Source: Flavobacterium sp. 270
GTDB taxonomy: Bacteria; Bacteroidota; Bacteroidia; Flavobacteriales; Flavobacteriaceae
Assembly: GCF_004368785.1 (NCBI RefSeq)
Contig: NZ_SODM01000001.1
Location: forward strand, 248,001 to 312,000
DNA: 64,000 bases
Direction of reading: 5' to 3'
Shown here: one piece after another, positions 36,559 through 43,984 of the stretch
How the letters are laid out: the number at the start of each line of letters is the position of its first letter
Position numbering within the stretch: the first letter of the stretch is position 1
The notes under the pieces: generated by a model
Seen by the model: the letters and a program-made list of their open reading frames with translations, nothing else
Told to the model about the DNA's origin: nothing
Databases searched by the model: none
Position numbers and translations under genes: made by a program

Positions 36559-36687
36559 TCATTCAATTTTATTCAATTAATTTTTAACATTAAAAAACAC
36601 TGCAAAGCATTGAATTTACTAAGTTTTAATTATTAATATGTTGGTTTTTAATATGAACAAAAAACGACTAAGTGGAAACGTTCGTAG

Positions 36688-36703
36688 TCCAGTCGAGGTC
36701 ACA
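36688..36703. repeat. attR core (16-bp repeat)
   Basis: TCCAGTCGAGGTCACA is identical to the 3' end of tRNA-Arg at 14112-14127. The bases upstream here do not form a tRNA, so this is the element-chromosome junction. A terminator follows directly. Confidence 0.9.
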
Positions 36704-36740
36704 AAAATCCCATTTCTAACGAAATGGGATTTTTTTTTTT
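36704..36740 (+). terminator. Terminator beyond attR, likely the original tRNA-Arg terminator
   Basis: AAAATCCCATTTC (36704-36716) pairs with 36721-36733 around a TAAC loop, followed by a run of about ten T. Before integration it would have directly followed tRNA-Arg. Confidence 0.85.
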
Positions 36741-36812
36741 AATTTATAAAACTCAGGGTTTTAATTCAAAAAATGGTTTTATCTTTAAGCCTTTAGAAAA
36801 TTGATATTCATT

Positions 36813-37217
36813 ATGGAACAGAAAATACATCAGGGAAGAAACGTAAAACGTTTTAGAGAAATGCTTAACATAAAGCAGGAAGCATTGGCTTATAATCTGG
36901 GCGAAGACTGGAACCAAAAGAAAATTTCTATGCTGGAGCAAAAAGATGTAATTGAAGACAGTTTACTGAAACAAATTTCTGCCGTATTAAGAATTCCTGT
37001 GGAAGCTTTTCAGAATTTTGATGAAGAACAAGCGGTGAATATTATTTCTAATACTTTTGGAGATAATGCTTGTGTTGGAAATCCTAATTCTACATTTAGC
37101 TTCAATCCTATCGAAGAGTTAAAAAAACTTCATGAAGAAAAGATTGCTTTGTATGAGCGTATGTTGAAGGAGAAAGATGAGATGATGGTTAGGCTTGAGA
37201 AATTGATTGGTAAATAA
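36813..37217 (+). CDS. XRE-family helix-turn-helix regulator
   Basis: From the ATG at 36813 the protein has 134 residues; an in-frame TTG 12 bp upstream is not needed. The HTH spans about residues 6-60 (GRNVKRFREMLNIKQEALAYNLGEDWNQKKISMLEQKDVI), as in Cro/CI-type regulators that read a signal through a compact N-terminal domain. A C-terminal coiled coil (about 100-134, IEELKKLHEEKIALYERMLKEKDEMMVRLEKLIG) should dimerise it. It is the first chromosomal gene after the integrative element and ends in its own terminator. Target unknown. Confidence 0.75.
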   Translation: MEQKIHQGRNVKRFREMLNIKQEALAYNLGEDWNQKKISMLEQKDVIEDSLLKQISAVLRIPVEAFQNFDEEQAVNIISNTFGDNACVGNPNSTFSFNPIEELKKLHEEKIALYERMLKEKDEMMVRLEKLIGK

Positions 37218-37243
37218 TTATTTTTAAGATATATTGATTTTGG

Positions 37244-37268
37244 AAAAGAGACTTTTTGAGTCTCTTTT
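37244..37268 (+). terminator. Rho-independent terminator
   Basis: AAAAGAGACT (37244-37253) pairs with AGTCTCTTTT (37259-37268) around a 5-base loop, with further T following. It ends the XRE regulator transcript. Confidence 0.85.
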
Positions 37269-37305
37269 TTTGTTTTGGAAATGTTTATTCATGAATGAAA
37301 CCGCT

Positions 37306-37713
37306 TTAAATACGGCTGACAAATCTCTTTTCTTTCTCGCTATTCCATTGTACATGATATGTTTTCCCATTTATTTGGTCAAGTAATATGAAATTATATG
37401 TGTTTTTGGTAGGATAAAGTGTAAACCTTCCATTTACTTCTTCTGTTGTCAATACAAGTGAATCTGGATTTAATATTAGTTCTCCCTCGTAACCTTCTTG
37501 TGATATAGTAAAATGTACTTGCCACATTTTTCCATTTCGAGTATCCAATTTAATAAAAGTCCAATAGTTATCAGTTGAAAATAATCGATAAATCGGAGAT
37601 TCAACTTGCTTATCTATCTGTTTTATTATACTTGCGCTATTTTGTTGTGTTTGTCCTTGTAAAGACAAAACAGACAAAATCCCCAATATAATCAACATAA
37701 AATTTTTAGTCAT
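37306..37713 (-). CDS. Small secreted protein of unknown function
   Basis: From the ATG at 37713 the protein has 135 residues with a signal peptide (MTKNFMLIILGILSVLSLQGQ). Two other ATGs lie up to 15 bp upstream, so the exact start is uncertain. The mature region contains two similar units with aromatic-rich strands: YWTFIKLDTRNGKMWQVHFT near residue 50 and YNFILLDQINGKTYHVQWN near 105. They suggest an internal duplication forming a small beta structure. No family is recognised. It lies downstream of the kinase gene on the same strand with a 94-bp gap and may or may not belong to it. Confidence 0.55.
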   Translation of the reverse strand: MTKNFMLIILGILSVLSLQGQTQQNSASIIKQIDKQVESPIYRLFSTDNYWTFIKLDTRNGKMWQVHFTISQEGYEGELILNPDSLVLTTEEVNGRFTLYPTKNTYNFILLDQINGKTYHVQWNSEKEKRFVSRI

Positions 37714-37807
37714 CATATTCAATATCATATTTTATAAAATTTGTTATTATTTTAAATCAGACTTTTAACTTCAATCAATTATTAAAATTTTTGTTAACAA
37801 AAATTAC

Positions 37808-38899
37808 TTAATCTTTGTGTATTCGACTTATAATTGATTCCAAAGTTCCATTATGTTTGTTGTCTCTTGTCCAATTTATTTGATTCTTACTTACTTGTAA
37901 ACAATATCCTTTTTTATCATCGCTTATTTTGTAATATTTTTTATTTCCTTTATTTGCATAAATTTCTTTGTTGTCAATCCACCAATCTTTATTTTGTTTT
38001 TTCAAATCAAACAATTCTTTAGTAAATTCTGAGCACGTAAAATATCTTTTATTTAAATCTTTATTGGTAGCCGTTTTAATTACTGTCTTAATTTTATTAT
38101 TTACATATACTGGTAAAGAATCATAATCAAGTAATTTATTTTTTACTATTAAATTATCTATTGCTGAGTCTATAAATTGCCATTTTTCAAATTCAGATCC
38201 TGTAATTTTTAAAAATTTAGATTTTTGTCTTTCATCTAACCATTCAAATGGTGCTTCTGGAAATTTCCCTCCTAAAAGTTGAAAAAGAATTATCCCAACT
38301 TGATAAATATCAGATTGTCTACTGTAGACATTTTGAAGAACAGACTCATTTGGTCTATAAATTTGCGTGGATTTTGACGCAACCACAGTATTTTCTGTAT
38401 TTGAAATAAATTTTACTGAACCAAAATCAGCAATATAAGGTGTTTTAGTTTCTTGATCTATTAGGATGTTTTTTGGTTTTAAATCTCTATGAAGTAAATT
38501 ATTTGGGTTTCTATGTAATTCGTTCAGACCATTCAATATTCCTTGTGTGATATTTATTGCATCATAGAGAGTTACGATATTATTGTCTTTGAAATTTTTC
38601 AAATCACCACCGCTAATTTCGGGTGTTAAAAAATAAGCGTATTGCTGATGAATTATTTTTGCGTCATAAATTTTTAGAATATTTGAATGCTCAATACTTT
38701 TAAGAATTAATGGTTCATTATGAGTTGAAACATCTTTGTTATAATAGTAAAACTTTAATGCAACTCTATCGGATAATAACTCTCTTTTACCAAAATATAA
38801 TTCTCCGTTTGCACCACTATCAGAATATCTATCAATTACAATGTCATTTTGTAATAATATAAAATCTTTAATTATTTCGTCAACATTTTCGTCACCCAT
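37808..38899 (-). CDS. Serine/threonine protein kinase
   Basis: This 363-residue soluble protein has a complete kinase core. The Gly-rich loop is DSGANGELYFGK at about 27-38, the ATP-binding Lys is Lys49 in VALKFY, the catalytic loop is HRDLKPKN with Asp139 and Asn144, and the metal-binding motif is DFG at 158-160. The activation segment lacks the usual APE but has YRPNE. The kinase ends at about residue 300. A C-terminal domain of about 60 residues (DWWIDNKEIYANKGNKKYYKIS...) is unassigned, and there is no membrane anchor or PASTA repeat. The DUF3010 gene lies 3 bp upstream, so the two form a tight unit. A defence or stress-signalling role is inferred. Confidence 0.88.
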   Translation of the reverse strand: MGDENVDEIIKDFILLQNDIVIDRYSDSGANGELYFGKRELLSDRVALKFYYYNKDVSTHNEPLILKSIEHSNILKIYDAKIIHQQYAYFLTPEISGGDLKNFKDNNIVTLYDAINITQGILNGLNELHRNPNNLLHRDLKPKNILIDQETKTPYIADFGSVKFISNTENTVVASKSTQIYRPNESVLQNVYSRQSDIYQVGIILFQLLGGKFPEAPFEWLDERQKSKFLKITGSEFEKWQFIDSAIDNLIVKNKLLDYDSLPVYVNNKIKTVIKTATNKDLNKRYFTCSEFTKELFDLKKQNKDWWIDNKEIYANKGNKKYYKISDDKKGYCLQVSKNQINWTRDNKHNGTLESIISRIHKD

Positions 38900-38902
38900 T
38901 AT

Positions 38903-39316
38903 TTAAGAATTTAAAATGTAGTACGCCAATTTTGATGCTTCAGATTGATAACTAAATTGTGGAGTTATACCTAAAGTATTCTTTTTATAATAAGCACTTA
39001 AAGTTTTTGGAGAAACAAATTCGACAGGCTTATTTTTATACGCTTGAATAAAACCTTCCAACTTAAAAGAAATTCCAGAGGATGAAAATTGACCTTTTGA
39101 ACTTCTTGATAGAATTGCAATTTTATCAATTTCTAGAGAATTAAAATGAGAATGAATAGTTTCTATACAATCAATCACTTGAGAATGATTATGATCGTCA
39201 TCAAGTATAATAGATTTTACTTTACCAGTACTTTCCGTAATTTGATTTTCTGAATCTTTTTCCAAAACAACGAAGATTATTTTATTGGATTTTATTTCAA
39301 TTGCGCATACTTTCAT
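38903..39316 (-). CDS. DUF3010-family protein (RNase H-like fold)
   Basis: The 137-residue protein matches the DUF3010 family along its length: the start MKVCAIEIKSNKIIF, the middle SSKGQFSSSGISFKLEGFIQAY, and SPKTLSAYYKK near residue 105. The alternation of strands suits an RNase H/RuvC-like fold, with Glu7 in the first strand and a Glu in the C-terminal helix (QSEASKLAYYI) as possible metal ligands. The family has no assigned function that I know. Its stop is 3 bp from the start of the kinase gene, implying coupled expression. It might be the kinase's substrate or effector; this is inferred. Confidence 0.75.
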   Translation of the reverse strand: MKVCAIEIKSNKIIFVVLEKDSENQITESTGKVKSIILDDDHNHSQVIDCIETIHSHFNSLEIDKIAILSRSSKGQFSSSGISFKLEGFIQAYKNKPVEFVSPKTLSAYYKKNTLGITPQFSYQSEASKLAYYILNS

Positions 39317-39590
39317 AAATCAATTTATTTAGTTTAATTTTTATTTTATTGTTTGCCTGTTTTTATTTTATCAAACATATAAAACCCCTTTTATTTTATT
39401 TTACGGTTTTCCATAATTGCACATTTTAAGTGGAAAATTAGCTTTTTAATATAAAAAAAAATCCCGTATAAATACCTGTTTTTAAATTAAATTATCTATA
39501 TATATTTATCCCATACATATTGTAATTAGTTTTTATTATTACAAGCATATTCCTTAGAGCATCTTAATAATTAACAAATAAAAAAATAGA

Positions 39591-39920
39591 ATGGCTGAAT
39601 ATAGAATTTCGGGAATTTGGAAAAATGATGACAATGTTATAACTCATTATGCAGTTCATTTAAGAACTAAAAATTCAATTGGTACAGGTTATTCCATCGG
39701 TAGAGCAGTAAAAATGACAAAAGCTGCTACAGTAGCATTATTACAGAATAATCAAAACAGTGCAAAAACATATATTTGGAATTATACCACTGCCGGATGG
39801 TCTGCTGGTGGAGATATACACGTCGTAAACGCTAATCCACCATTTCTAAGAACAACTCATGATAGTACAATAAAAGATAATTTACTGCATTTGATAGACT
39901 TCGATTATGTATATTATTAA
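39591..39920 (+). CDS. DUF3892-family protein
   Basis: The 109-residue cytoplasmic protein has the DUF3892 pattern: an N-terminal ISGIWKNDDNVITHYAVH followed by a GYSIGRAVKMTKAATVALL helix and a WNYTTAGWSAGGDIHVV strand pair. Members occur widely as stand-alone small proteins or fused to effectors; the function is unknown. It is divergent from the DUF3010-kinase unit across a 274-bp AT-rich gap. Whether it belongs with them cannot be told. Confidence 0.65.
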   Translation: MAEYRISGIWKNDDNVITHYAVHLRTKNSIGTGYSIGRAVKMTKAATVALLQNNQNSAKTYIWNYTTAGWSAGGDIHVVNANPPFLRTTHDSTIKDNLLHLIDFDYVYY

Positions 39921-40004
39921 AAGATTGAAATTACCCCCGCTCTACAAAGTGTTATTACTTGAGACCGTCGCGCAAACGTCTCTGACTTTGCGCATTTCAC
40001 CCCC

Positions 40005-40028
40005 GCTAGCGCGAGCGTCTCGCTCGTG
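40005..40028 (+). repeat. REP-like palindromic element, left copy
   Basis: GCTAGCGCGAGCGTCTCGCTCGTG contains the hairpin CGAGCG-TCT-CGCTCG (40012-40026). It matches the inverted copy at 40213-40236 at 22 of 24 bases. GC-rich hairpins of this size flanking a RAYT relic fit the REP definition. Confidence 0.7.
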
Positions 40029-40067
40029 CCCGTAACGATTATCAATTAATATCAATTTCTAAACAGC

Positions 40068-40197
40068 TTAATCATTATCGCCATAATTCCTTGCTGAACT
40101 GTATTTCCAATCTACAGTATTAGTAACAAAACCTGTTTCCAAAGGATTATTATAAATGTAGTTTAATTTCTGCTCATTAATAATTTTTGAGCTAATA
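40068..40197 (-). pseudogene. RAYT (REP-associated tyrosine transposase) C-terminal relic
   Basis: On the minus strand bases 40197-40068 read ISSKIINEQKLNYIYNNPLE, then TGFVTNTVDWKYSSARNYGD and a stop. The pattern KLNYIxNNPxExGFV...W.YSSARNY is the C-terminal signature of Y1/IS200-like RAYT transposases. The catalytic N-terminal part is absent. The fragment lies between two inverted REP-like palindromes, the substrates of such enzymes. Confidence 0.75.
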
Positions 40198-40212
40198 TAA
40201 ATACTTTACGTT

Positions 40213-40236
40213 CACAAGCGGGACGCTCGCGCTAGC
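40213..40236 (-). repeat. REP-like palindromic element, right copy (inverted)
   Basis: CACAAGCGGGACGCTCGCGCTAGC is the reverse complement of the left copy at 40005-40028 with two mismatches. The two copies face each other across the RAYT relic. Confidence 0.7.
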
Positions 40237-40321
40237 AATGAAGACAAACTAATTTTTGGAACAAATAACTACATGGAATTTGAAAAAGTAAAAGCCAGTT
40301 GCCAACAATTGTTAGCTTAGC

Positions 40322-40356
40322 TTGTGCTTTGAATTGTGCTTTGAATTTTGCTTGAA
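40322..40356. repeat. 12-bp tandem repeat
   Basis: TTGTGCTTTGAA occurs at 40322-40333 and 40334-40345, followed by a degenerate third unit TTTTGCTTGAA (40346-40356). It lies about 100 bp before the serine hydrolase gene. Its meaning is unclear; copy number could vary. Confidence 0.6.
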
Positions 40357-40458
40357 AATTTAGTTAGCAATTTTTATTTGAAATCTTTTATTATAAATTT
40401 ACCCAACTGTCACAAAGGTCAAACCGTTAGTTAGAATTCAATAAAAAATCAAAAAAAT

Positions 40459-42069
40459 ATGAAATTAATTCAATCAATCACTTTTATTTTATTATTTATA
40501 ACACAATTGGGTTTTGCACAAAGTAAGAAAGAAAAATTAGAACAACTTTTTGATTTTTACAATCAACAAAATCTATTTAACGGTTCTGTTTTTATTTCTG
40601 AAAAAGGAGAAACTTTACTAGATAAAGGTTATGGATTGTCTAATGCAGATTTAAAAAAGGAAAATAACGCTAACAGCATTTTTCAAATATATTCTATTAC
40701 AAAAACTTTTACAGCAACGGTAATTTTAAAATTAGTAGAAGAAAAAAAACTTTCATTACAGGATAAACTTTCAAAGTTCTATCCAGATTATCCCGATGCA
40801 AGTACTATTTCAATTGAAAGTTTGTTAACCAATACCTCTGGAGTTTATGACTATACCAGAGGAAATGATATGAAAGACCAAACGGAAAAATCATTTATTG
40901 AATTTCAAAAAACAAAACCTTTGGATTTTCCAGTTGGAACTGATTGGAGTTATTCTAACTCGGGATATTATTTTCTAGGCTATGTAATTGAAAAAGTAAC
41001 TGGAATAAGTTACGAAAAAGCAGTTGAAAAATACATATTTAAACCATTGAAAATGAAGCAAAGTGGTTTTGCTTTTAAAAATCTAAAAAGTGAAAATAAA
41101 GTCACTGGCTATGAGATTTTTTCTGAAAAAGAACAAAAACCATCGATTGTTTATGATCCGCCTATGCCTTTTGCAGCTGGTGGAATATACTCAACTGTTG
41201 AAGATTTAAACAAATATTATAATGGACTAAAAAATTACAAAATTATATCCAAAGAAAGTTTAGAAAAAGCATATACACCTTTCAAAAACAATTATGGTTA
41301 TGGTTGGATTACAAAGCCAATGTTTAAAAAAATGACAGTTGGTCATAGTGGTTATGGAGCTGGTTTTTGCAGCAATTTTGTTCAAATTCCCGAAGATGAT
41401 ATCTGCATTATACTGCTTACAAATACAGAAAGAGGTTTAGACACTGCCACTTATGCTATTATGAAAACTTTGTATAATTTGTATAATAAAGATTACAAAA
41501 TTCCAATTGTAGCCAACGTAAGCTCAGAAACTTTAAAGCAATATGTGGGAGCTTATGAAGTAGAAAACAATTTTGTAATTTACCTTACAGTTGAAAACAA
41601 TAAATTAAAAGTAAAAAGTGGAAACGGGCCCACAACTATTCTATATCCTGTAAAAGAAAATTTATTTTACGCTGAAGAATTAATGGGTGATGTAATTTTT
41701 GAAAGAAACAAGACTTCACAAATAGAGTCATTAAATTTTCATGTAGGAAATCAACTAAAAAAAGCAAAAAAAATATTTCCTTCCTGGGGAATTGTTGGAA
41801 CTGCCACAGAAAAAGGCTGGGAAGGTCCTGATGCAAAACTTCTTGAAACTGAAACAAAAGGAATTTGGACAATTAAAAATGTGGCTTTAAAAACAGGTGA
41901 GCTTAAATTTCGTTTTAATAACGATTGGGCTTTAAATTTTGGAAAAGATATGAGCGACGGAATAATGCCAGGAGGAGATAACATAGAAATTTTACCAGGC
42001 GTGTATGATATTATTTTGGATATAACTGATTACGAAAAACCAAAATACAAAATTTTCAAGAAAAGCTAA
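40459..42069 (+). CDS. Serine hydrolase (beta-lactamase class C-like) with SusE/F-like C-terminus
   Basis: The 536-residue protein has a signal peptide (MKLIQSITFILLFITQLGFAQ). The penicillin-binding/beta-lactamase fold covers about 25-345, with the S-x-x-K motif at Ser79-Lys82 (YSITK), Y-x-N at Tyr165-Asn167 (YSNSGYY) and H-S-G at 296-298. A middle domain (about 350-440) looks like the small barrel often following these hydrolases. Residues 443-536 (WGIVGTATEKGWEGPDAKL..., KFRFNNDWALNFG, YDIILDITDY) resemble the SusE/SusF outer-membrane starch-binding domain. It is probably a cell-surface or periplasmic esterase, peptidase or lactamase; the substrate is unknown. The added glycan-binding-like module suggests attachment to a polymer. 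Confidence 0.8.
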   Translation: MKLIQSITFILLFITQLGFAQSKKEKLEQLFDFYNQQNLFNGSVFISEKGETLLDKGYGLSNADLKKENNANSIFQIYSITKTFTATVILKLVEEKKLSLQDKLSKFYPDYPDASTISIESLLTNTSGVYDYTRGNDMKDQTEKSFIEFQKTKPLDFPVGTDWSYSNSGYYFLGYVIEKVTGISYEKAVEKYIFKPLKMKQSGFAFKNLKSENKVTGYEIFSEKEQKPSIVYDPPMPFAAGGIYSTVEDLNKYYNGLKNYKIISKESLEKAYTPFKNNYGYGWITKPMFKKMTVGHSGYGAGFCSNFVQIPEDDICIILLTNTERGLDTATYAIMKTLYNLYNKDYKIPIVANVSSETLKQYVGAYEVENNFVIYLTVENNKLKVKSGNGPTTILYPVKENLFYAEELMGDVIFERNKTSQIESLNFHVGNQLKKAKKIFPSWGIVGTATEKGWEGPDAKLLETETKGIWTIKNVALKTGELKFRFNNDWALNFGKDMSDGIMPGGDNIEILPGVYDIILDITDYEKPKYKIFKKS

Positions 42070-42499
42070 AAAAACAACCTTCAGCAGCTAATGGATTTGT
42101 TGCCGTGCGTAGCACGAACATTAAACCTTTACGATACATACAAACCGCTTCAAAACAAAAACAAAATAATTATCTTACAAATCAATAGAAAAATGGACTA
42201 ATTTCTTTAAATCATTCATAAAATGGTTTATAAATTGTTCCGTAAGGGTCACAACAGCCAAATGGCGCCAATTGAAGACAATTGGCGCCATTTTTTTCGT
42301 TTACTCCATTAATACGATAACTTCGAATCTTTTTTGCTTTTATTTTGGATCAAGTTCAAAAGTTGGACTTAATACAAAAATATGTTCCAAAAATTAATCT
42401 TCTTTGTTAATTTATTTAAAACCTAAATTATTTACTTTAGCTCAAAAAATATACTAGTAATGAGTATCTGTCACTAAAAACTAAATCTTTAATAAACCA
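42070..42499. other. Intergenic region with strong terminator hairpin
   Basis: This 430-bp gap contains a small hairpin CGTGC-GTA-GCACG near 42103-42115 and a strong terminator at 42260-42293. The rest is AT-rich with no gene that I can support. Confidence 0.6.
42260..42293. terminator. Rho-independent terminator
   Basis: A 15-bp perfect stem (42260-42274 with 42279-42293, core TGGCGCCAATTG) and a 4-base loop are followed by a T run. It lies about 190 bp after the serine hydrolase stop. Confidence 0.85.
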
Positions 42500-43570
42500 A
42501 TGAGCCAAAGAGAAAATGATTTAATAAAAATAAAAAGATTTTTAGTAGAAAAAGACAGTAACGGAGTGTATGAAAATGCTTTTTCTTTTATTCACACCTA
42601 TGAAGAAGATGAAGAAATTCTTTTGCTCCTTTGTCAATTGTTCGAATCAGAATGGCATAAGGCTCATGAAGATATGGCCAGAGCTTTTCAGTATATTTCA
42701 AATCCTATTACTGCAACAACTTTATTTAAGGTGGCCTTTTCAGATTTTGAATACCTTAGCTGGAATGACTGTTTTCCTTTGCAGAGAAAATGTACTTGGG
42801 CGCTTGCAGACATTGGAACTAATGATGCTAAAAGATATCTGGAACAAATAGAAAAGCAGGCCAACGAAACAATAGCTGAATTCGCTACCAAAAGACTAGT
42901 GTTATGGGATTTTGAATTCAGAAGGAAAGCTACTGTTTTAGGGGAAACAAGTTATAAAAGCTTTGCAATAGCTCTTGAGAATTATTCGGAAAGTCTAAAA
43001 GAATTGCCAAAAAAGGGACAAAATCTTATTGGATTTCTAATGAAAAACCTTCATACTATTGATATTCCACCTTATGATTATATTGCAAAGGAGTATGTCG
43101 TATTATATCTTACTAATAAAAAAAATACAGCAACTTCTATCATAGAAAGTCAAGATCTTGAAAAGCCTGATTATAGTATTTTGAAAACAAATTCACTACA
43201 ACTAAGTTTTCTATCTATATTACATGTTTACTGTTCGATAGGAATAGAAAATCAGGAAAGTGTACTCGCTGTTTGGCTAAAAAAAGAAGATTTTAAAGCT
43301 ATTTTACAAAATGTAGAACCAAAATGGAATCCAGACTATGACTATTTTGGAAAAGAACTCGAGAGACAAACCATACAACTTGATCTAAATGAAGAGGATT
43401 TTGAGAGATTTATAAAAGAAAAAATTGAATTCGTATTAGATGTCTCTGATTTTATCATAAAACAAAAACAGCATATTAGCCAAAATCAGATTGAAAAATT
43501 AATGATTCCTAAAGAAAGAATAATTGAATTAAAAAACATTGATTTATTGGCGAGAATTAATCATAAATAA
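42500..43570 (+). CDS. Hypothetical helical-repeat protein
   Basis: The 356-residue soluble protein is largely helical. Residues 1-140 have the look of HEAT-like repeats (FIHTYEEDEEILLLLCQLFES, RKCTWALADIGTNDAKRYLEQI, KQANETIAEFATKRLVLWDFE). The second half (from about 195, LHTIDIPPYDYIAKEYVVLYLTN) is a different fold rich in Asp, Glu and Lys. There is no signal peptide. Proteins like this are often immunity or scaffold proteins in Bacteroidota, but no partner toxin is visible. The gene stands alone between a terminator and a 414-bp gap. Confidence 0.5.
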   Translation: MSQRENDLIKIKRFLVEKDSNGVYENAFSFIHTYEEDEEILLLLCQLFESEWHKAHEDMARAFQYISNPITATTLFKVAFSDFEYLSWNDCFPLQRKCTWALADIGTNDAKRYLEQIEKQANETIAEFATKRLVLWDFEFRRKATVLGETSYKSFAIALENYSESLKELPKKGQNLIGFLMKNLHTIDIPPYDYIAKEYVVLYLTNKKNTATSIIESQDLEKPDYSILKTNSLQLSFLSILHVYCSIGIENQESVLAVWLKKEDFKAILQNVEPKWNPDYDYFGKELERQTIQLDLNEEDFERFIKEKIEFVLDVSDFIIKQKQHISQNQIEKLMIPKERIIELKNIDLLARINHK

Positions 43571-43984
43571 ACTTTAGTTTTTATAATTTTTACATCATTT
43601 AATCTTAAAATATTTTTTCTTTCCTACATAAAAACTAAAATATAAAATTAGTAATTCCTTCAAATAATAAGCATTTGAATTCAAAGCAATTCATTCAACA
43701 TGCATCAATCGAAAGTTTAACATTTGTATAGTTACCTGTTCAGATTATTAAAATTAGTAAATAAACAATTTACTACCTTCTCTTCGTCTCTACTTTTCGA
43801 TAGAAAATCCAAGCTTGAATTAATTAAAAAAATCGAGAAAGACTTGTTATTTTGATTATATAATTTCAAAAAACTTTCTTAATAGCATTTCTTTTTTCTG
43901 TACTATTGTATAAAGTAAGGATAGCTAAAACAAACAGTTTTTGGTTTTAACCAATAAGTGTTTGTTTTAGCTAATTATAAAAAT
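43571..43984. other. Intergenic region with leader hairpin
   Basis: This 414-bp AT-rich gap has no supportable gene. Its right end holds the 15-bp inverted repeat at 43922-43973, directly in front of the next gene's start. Confidence 0.5.
43922..43973. repeat. Nested inverted repeat just upstream of a start codon
   Basis: TAGCTAAAACAAACA (43922-43936) pairs perfectly with 43959-43973. Within the loop, TTGGTT and AACCAA form a second stem. The outer stem ends 11 bp before the ATG at 43985, so the folded leader would sit over the ribosome-binding region. Confidence 0.6.

Larger units (their letters stand above)
14112..36703. mobile_element. Integrative element (22.6-kb genomic island) in tRNA-Arg
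   Basis: The element is defined by a perfect 16-bp direct repeat (TCCAGTCGAGGTCACA) at 14112-14127 and 36688-36703. The left copy is the 3' end of tRNA-Arg; the right copy is a tRNA fragment with no tRNA body. A tyrosine integrase gene starts 211 bp inside the right end. Direct copies of a 19-bp motif occur near both ends. The interior holds an excisionase-like gene, a large helicase, IS3-type transposases, a type I restriction block with a GmrSD-like nuclease, and an ATPase/HNH pair. No relaxase or conjugation gene is visible, so it is probably not self-transmissible. Confidence 0.9.
39921..40458. other. Intergenic region with REP-like palindromes and transposase relic
   Basis: This 538-bp gap has locally raised GC content. 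It holds a hairpin (GCGCAAA 39970-39976 with TTTGCGC 39987-39993), two inverted REP-like palindromes, a decayed RAYT transposase tail and a 12-bp tandem repeat. Each is listed separately. No intact gene is visible. Confidence 0.7.

Noticed and set aside
36685..36703. Possible second tRNA gene at the right end of the element
   Set aside because: Only the last 16 bases match tRNA-Arg; no acceptor 5' strand, D arm or anticodon arm precedes them. It is the att repeat.
14112..36703. Prophage instead of an integrative element
   Set aside because: No capsid, portal, terminase, tail or lysis genes; the content is integrase, excisionase-like gene, helicase and defence cargo.
42260..42293. GC-rich hairpin as another REP element
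   Set aside because: Its sequence differs from the REP-like pair at 40005 and 40213, and the T run marks it as a terminator.
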